This document shows, piece after piece, positions 12,102-15,646 of a DNA stretch of 15,646 nt. Numbering within the stretch: the first letter of the stretch is position 1; each line of letters begins with the position of its first letter. The stretch is from an uncultured Porphyromonadaceae bacterium (GTDB lineage: Bacteria > Bacteroidota > Bacteroidia > Bacteroidales > Muribaculaceae), in assembly GCA_902494595.1 (NCBI GenBank), contig CABUTY010000005.1, positions 1 through 15,646 of the forward strand, read 5' to 3'. A program made the position numbers and the translations under genes. The notes under the pieces are model-generated. The model was given only the letters and a program-made list of their open reading frames with translations. It did no database searches and was not told the origin of the DNA.

Positions 12102-15100
12102 TCAAAGATGGTATCCGCTACAATCTCTGTTTTGCGGAGTATTGACAGTGTAAGGTATTTTGGGTTCCGCTACCATTGAATCTTTAGAGCCGATTGATTG
12201 GGGTGCATCGTCGGCACGGTTAACATATTGTGTCTGTTCATCACGTTTAATTTCCTCGCCGTCCTTTTCATCATGCTTGGGAGCAAGTTCGGCGGTGATT
12301 TTGCGGTCGAGGACGGCAAGTTCGGATTTCAACGCTTTCAGCTCATCTTCCTTGCCCCACGGCTTTGCGATGATGGCTTCGAGCAGCGGCACATCCTTTC
12401 GCATTTTCTCGGTGCGTTCCTCATACTGGCGTATGATTTCGGGGAGACGCTCCAGAGCGTTGACGAAGTTCATGCAGGCGGCTTTTGTATCGCTCATGGC
12501 GATAAAGCCGTTGTTGTATCGGTACTTGTACTCGCCCTCCACAACAAAGCGGTTCTGTATTGCCTCGATGCCGTCGGTTAGCGTTTTTTCGGAGGCAATG
12601 CTTATAGGAAAGCCATAGACCTCTCCGACACGGACATACTCGCCGTGGGTGTTTGTGCGTTGTGCCAAACCTTGCAGATGGATACCCATGTTCTGAATAT
12701 CAGTGAACCTGCAACCGTCGAGGGTCAGACCGGGTAATGGATTACCATCATCATCTCGCCTTACGGCTGCCTGATACTTATCCAGATCCGACTGCATTTT
12801 CTGCATGGTAATCTCGTTCTTTCCAATGTCGTCGTTCAGAGAGCGCAGCTTATACTCGCTGTCAGCCTTTCCCTTGCCGTGCGCCTTACGCTCACTCTCC
12901 AGTGCGGCGATGCGCTTTTCAAGTTTCGCCTTCTCCAACAGGTCGGTATTCCCCGAAAGGATAGCCATATATTCCGAAAAGTTCATGCCGGTGTTCTCAT
13001 CCATAGAGCCTTCATCAATGGTTCTCGCCCCAAGCGCGCCACGTTTCAACTGCGATATGAAGGTCTGCTTGCAGTGGAGAAGATTGAACTTGTAGGAATC
13101 AAGCGACCTCTCCACGGCATAGATTATCACATCAACCTTGTTGTCGTTGTAAAGCTTTGCAACCTCGTTGCCCCTGCGTATGGCACGGCCCTCGCGCTGC
13201 TCCAAGTCGCTGGGACGCCACGGCGTGTCAAGTTCATGGACCGCGACAGCCCTTTTCTGGGCATTTACGCCTGTTCCCAGCATGGATGTCGAGCCGAAAA
13301 GCACCCTCACGGTTCCCTCGTTCATAGCCTCTATAACGGCTTTCCGCGATTTCTCAGTCTTGCACTCCTGTATAAACCGGATTTCATGCGCCGGTATGCC
13401 GTAGTCCTCGACAAGTTTGCGCTTGATTTCACTGTAAACCGACCACTCACCGGGTTTGTATGTTCCCAAATCGCTGAAAACGAACTGTGAGCCTTTCTGC
13501 GCATCGAACTTACGGTAATACTCTGCTATCATACGGGCGCAATGCGAGGCTTTGTTGTCCGGGTGATCCTCATAGGAAGGGTCAATCATGCGCATATCAA
13601 GAGCCATCTTGCGGGCATAGTCCGTGGCGATGAGCATCTTTCCCTTTCGCTCCTTATCCGACAACGCGACGCGCCCCAGCAAAGTGGCGTCGCCGGTCTT
13701 GGCAAACTCCATCAGCTTCTGAATGAATACCTCCTGCTGTGGCGTTGGCGGTATATTGTGGAGTATCTCCCGTTTTTCAGGACGGTCAACACCCACATCC
13801 TCCGCCGTGCGGTAGTCCGTGATCTCATTGTAAAACGCCGCCAGTTCCGGCACCTTGATAAAGTACCTGAATCTGTCCTTTGCCACAATATTATTGGTAA
13901 CATTGAACTCGAAATCGGTGGTTTTCTTCGCAAAGATTGCCGCCCATGCGTCGAAACATAGGATGTCCTGCCTTTCAAGTTCTTTCGGGCGCAGATACTT
14001 GAAAAGCAGATACAGCTCTGTCAACGAGTTGCTGATTGTGGTGCCGCTGAGGAAAGTGGCTCCCAAATCCCTGCCGTTGCGCTCCTGAATGGTGCGTATG
14101 GCGAAAAGGAGGTTGAGGGCGCGTTGGCTCCCGTCCGAGTTGCCCAGACCCGCGACACGGTTGTGGCGGGTGTTGAACATAAGGTTTTTGAACTGGTGCG
14201 ATTCGTCCACAAAAATGTGGTCTATGCCCATCTGCCGGAAGTCAATCACATCGTCAGTGCGGTGGTCTATCTGATAGCGCACCGTCTCCAGCTTCGCCTC
14301 AAGGTTCTTCTTACGGGTCTCCAGCCCCCGGAGCATACCGCGCGACACATCCTTTCCCTGCTGACGGACTACATCAAGGTTTTCTTCGACGGTATTCAGC
14401 TCCGCCTCCAGTATCTCCTGCTGCAACTCCGGCGACTGCGGTATCTTGCCGAACTGGTCGTGCGACATTATTATGCAGTCATAGTCGTTGTTGCGGATGT
14501 TGTTGAAGAAACGGACACGGTTCTGCGCGGTGTAGCTTTTTTCATCGGCATACAGGATGCGGGCGTCGGGATAGGCAGTCTGATAGGTCATGGCTATGTC
14601 GGCGACATTGGCCTTCAGCCCGATAATCATCGGCTTATGCACCATGCCCAGACGCTTCATCTCGTGCGCGGCGATGCACATTATCAGGGTCTTGCCCGTA
14701 CCTACCTGATGGTCGGCTATTCCGCCGCCGTTCTGTTTCAGCATCCATACGCAGTCCTTCTGCGAGGCATATATCGAATGTATGCCGTAACGGTCGGCCA
14801 GCATCTTCAGGTTGAGGCCGGGAAAAGTCTGGTGTGATCCGTCATACCTTGGTCGGACAAAACAGTTGAACTTGCGGTTATAAAGGTCAACAAGCCTCTC
14901 CTTGAACTCCGGGCTTTGCGCCTCCAGCCATTCGGTAAAGCCGTCTCGGATTTCTTCAATCTTGGAATTGGCGAGCTGTATAGCCTCGGAATCCGGCACC
15001 TTGATGTCGTTGCCGTGGTCGTCCTGGCCGATGCACTTCTTTATCTCCGGCACGGTGTTGTGCAGGGCGTGTTTCAACAGGCTCATGCCATTGTAGGAAC

Positions 15101-15646
15101 GGTATTGACCTTCTACAAAAAATTCCTGCCGTATCTTCATGGTGTCATCCGAGTTTGTGGCGGAATAATCATCCAGAGAAGGCGAATAGGCAATCTTGAT
15201 GTCAGTCTCATACAGATGGCTCATGTATGCGGAGTAGATGCCTGTGGGTATCCACCTCTCTCCGAAATTGAAGTCAAGTTCCTCGAAAGTGATCCTGCGG
15301 GGAACAGCATCCTTCAATGCCGAAAGGCTTTCGTCAATCCGGCTGTCATGGGCGTCGTGGTCTTTTATCCATTGTTCAATCATCTCCGCTTTCTTCACCA
15401 CATTTCCGGCAACGAAGCGGTCGGAGGTCTCGTATTCCGACACAAGGGGATTGAAGTAGATATGACCCTTCAATTCTTCGGCGAGGCGGTTCTCATCCAT
15501 ATCCACGAGGGAGGACATATATCCGAGCCTCACATCGCCGTACTTGTTGAGCGACGCCGCCAACGCCTCCATCGGGGTATCGACCGAAGTCACCTCGTGG
15601 ATATTGAAGGCGACTGGATGGTCGAAGATGTCGGCCTTGACAAACA
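12102..15646 (-). CDS. SNF2-type helicase, C-terminal part of large mobile-element methylase/helicase (runs off right edge)
   Basis: The frame is open from the stop at 12102-12104 to the right edge (about 1180 residues); the GTG at 15593 is not taken as a start because the frame continues upstream with family-like sequence ([15 protein letters not shown]). Superfamily 2 helicase motifs are clear: Walker A QVGTGKT (about 14690-14713), DEAH-like box VDESHQ (about 14200-14215), SGT (about 14040-14050), and motif [12 protein letters not shown] (about 13170-13200). A charged coiled coil of about 60 residues follows (about 12780-12960). Such proteins of roughly 1,900 residues, often with an N-terminal N6-adenine methylase domain, are frequent on Bacteroidales conjugative elements; the methylase part would lie outside the window. 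Its exact role in transfer or element defence is not known to me. Confidence 0.88.
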   Translation of the reverse strand, partial: FVKADIFDHPVAFNIHEVTSVDTPMEALAASLNKYGDVRLGYMSSLVDMDENRLAEELKGHIYFNPLVSEYETSDRFVAGNVVKKAEMIEQWIKDHDAHDSRIDESLSALKDAVPRRITFEELDFNFGERWIPTGIYSAYMSHLYETDIKIAYSPSLDDYSATNSDDTMKIRQEFFVEGQYRSYNGMSLLKHALHNTVPEIKKCIGQDDHGNDIKVPDSEAIQLANSKIEEIRDGFTEWLEAQSPEFKERLVDLYNRKFNCFVRPRYDGSHQTFPGLNLKMLADRYGIHSIYASQKDCVWMLKQNGGGIADHQVGTGKTLIMCIAAHEMKRLGMVHKPMIIGLKANVADIAMTYQTAYPDARILYADEKSYTAQNRVRFFNNIRNNDYDCIIMSHDQFGKIPQSPELQQEILEAELNTVEENLDVVRQQGKDVSRGMLRGLETRKKNLEAKLETVRYQIDHRTDDVIDFRQMGIDHIFVDESHQFKNLMFNTRHNRVAGLGNSDGSQRALNLLFAIRTIQERNGRDLGATFLSGTTISNSLTELYLLFKYLRPKELERQDILCFDAWAAIFAKKTTDFEFNVTNNIVAKDRFRYFIKVPELAAFYNEITDYRTAEDVGVDRPEKREILHNIPPTPQQEVFIQKLMEFAKTGDATLLGRVALSDKERKGKMLIATDYARKMALDMRMIDPSYEDHPDNKASHCARMIAEYYRKFDAQKGSQFVFSDLGTYKPGEWSVYSEIKRKLVEDYGIPAHEIRFIQECKTEKSRKAVIEAMNEGTVRVLFGSTSMLGTGVNAQKRAVAVHELDTPWRPSDLEQREGRAIRRGNEVAKLYNDNKVDVIIYAVERSLDSYKFNLLHCKQTFISQLKRGALGARTIDEGSMDENTGMNFSEYMAILSGNTDLLEKAKLEKRIAALESERKAHGKGKADSEYKLRSLNDDIGKNEITMQKMQSDLDKYQAAVRRDDDGNPLPGLTLDGCRFTDIQNMGIHLQGLAQRTNTHGEYVRVGEVYGFPISIASEKTLTDGIEAIQNRFVVEGEYKYRYNNGFIAMSDTKAACMNFVNALERLPEIIRQYEERTEKMRKDVPLLEAIIAKPWGKEDELKALKSELAVLDRKITAELAPKHDEKDGEEIKRDEQTQYVNRADDAPQSIGSKDSMVAEPKIPYTVNTPQNRDCSGYHL

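Noticed and set aside
15591..15593. GTG as start of the helicase
   Set aside because: The frame stays open to the window edge with helicase-family-like sequence, so the gene is partial.
1..15646. tRNA, rRNA, CRISPR arrays, IS transposases or long direct repeats
   Set aside because: None was recognised on reading; no repeated spacer pattern, no transposase-like frame and no tRNA-like cloverleaf was seen by eye.

Overview
The window looks like accessory DNA of a gut-type Bacteroidales (Bacteroidota), probably inside or beside an integrative conjugative element. Two things support this. Promoter -7 boxes fit the Bacteroidota TAnnTTTG consensus (8162-8169, 8268-8275, 11570-11577, 11676-11683). 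The right end carries the C-terminal part of a very large SNF2-type helicase of the methylase/helicase kind common on Bacteroidales conjugative elements, and a degenerate RteB/NtrC-like receiver fragment lies at 9.1-9.4 kb.

Layout: (a) 1-8134, minus strand, is one tightly packed row of ten genes: a TolC-like outer-membrane channel, a lipoprotein HlyD-type adaptor, two ABC ATPases, two ABC-2 permeases (a split YbhF plus YbhS/YbhR-like set), a 70-residue winged-helix protein, an outer-membrane phospholipase A, a winged-helix/AraC fusion and a TetR-family regulator that runs off the left edge. (b) 8135-9157 holds a divergent promoter region and a plus-strand cupin-AraC regulator. (c) 9108-9368 is a truncated pseudo-receiver on the minus strand that overlaps the 3' end of the AraC gene. 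(d) 9460-11547, minus strand, is a three-gene unit: a SnoaL-like lipoprotein, an arginase-family protein with a signal peptide, and a flavoprotein with an Isf-type cysteine motif. It is divergent from an HxlR-family regulator at 11708-12061. (e) 12060-12100 is a perfect 18-bp hairpin, and 12102 to the right edge is the helicase.

How the parts may work together: the long operon encodes a complete tripartite ABC efflux pump. It also contains an outer-membrane lipid hydrolase and three DNA-binding proteins, and a fourth regulator is transcribed divergently. This reads as an envelope-stress or lipophilic-compound efflux system with layered control. Both promoters at its head have a perfect -7 box but no well-spaced -33 box, which fits dependence on an activator. 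The second unit has well-spaced -33/-7 promoters flanking an 8-bp-arm palindrome, which fits control by the cysteine-containing HxlR protein and a redox or electrophile stress role. The truncated receiver between the two units suggests a cargo junction within a former conjugative-element regulatory gene. No RNA genes, CRISPR arrays or insertion-sequence transposases were seen.
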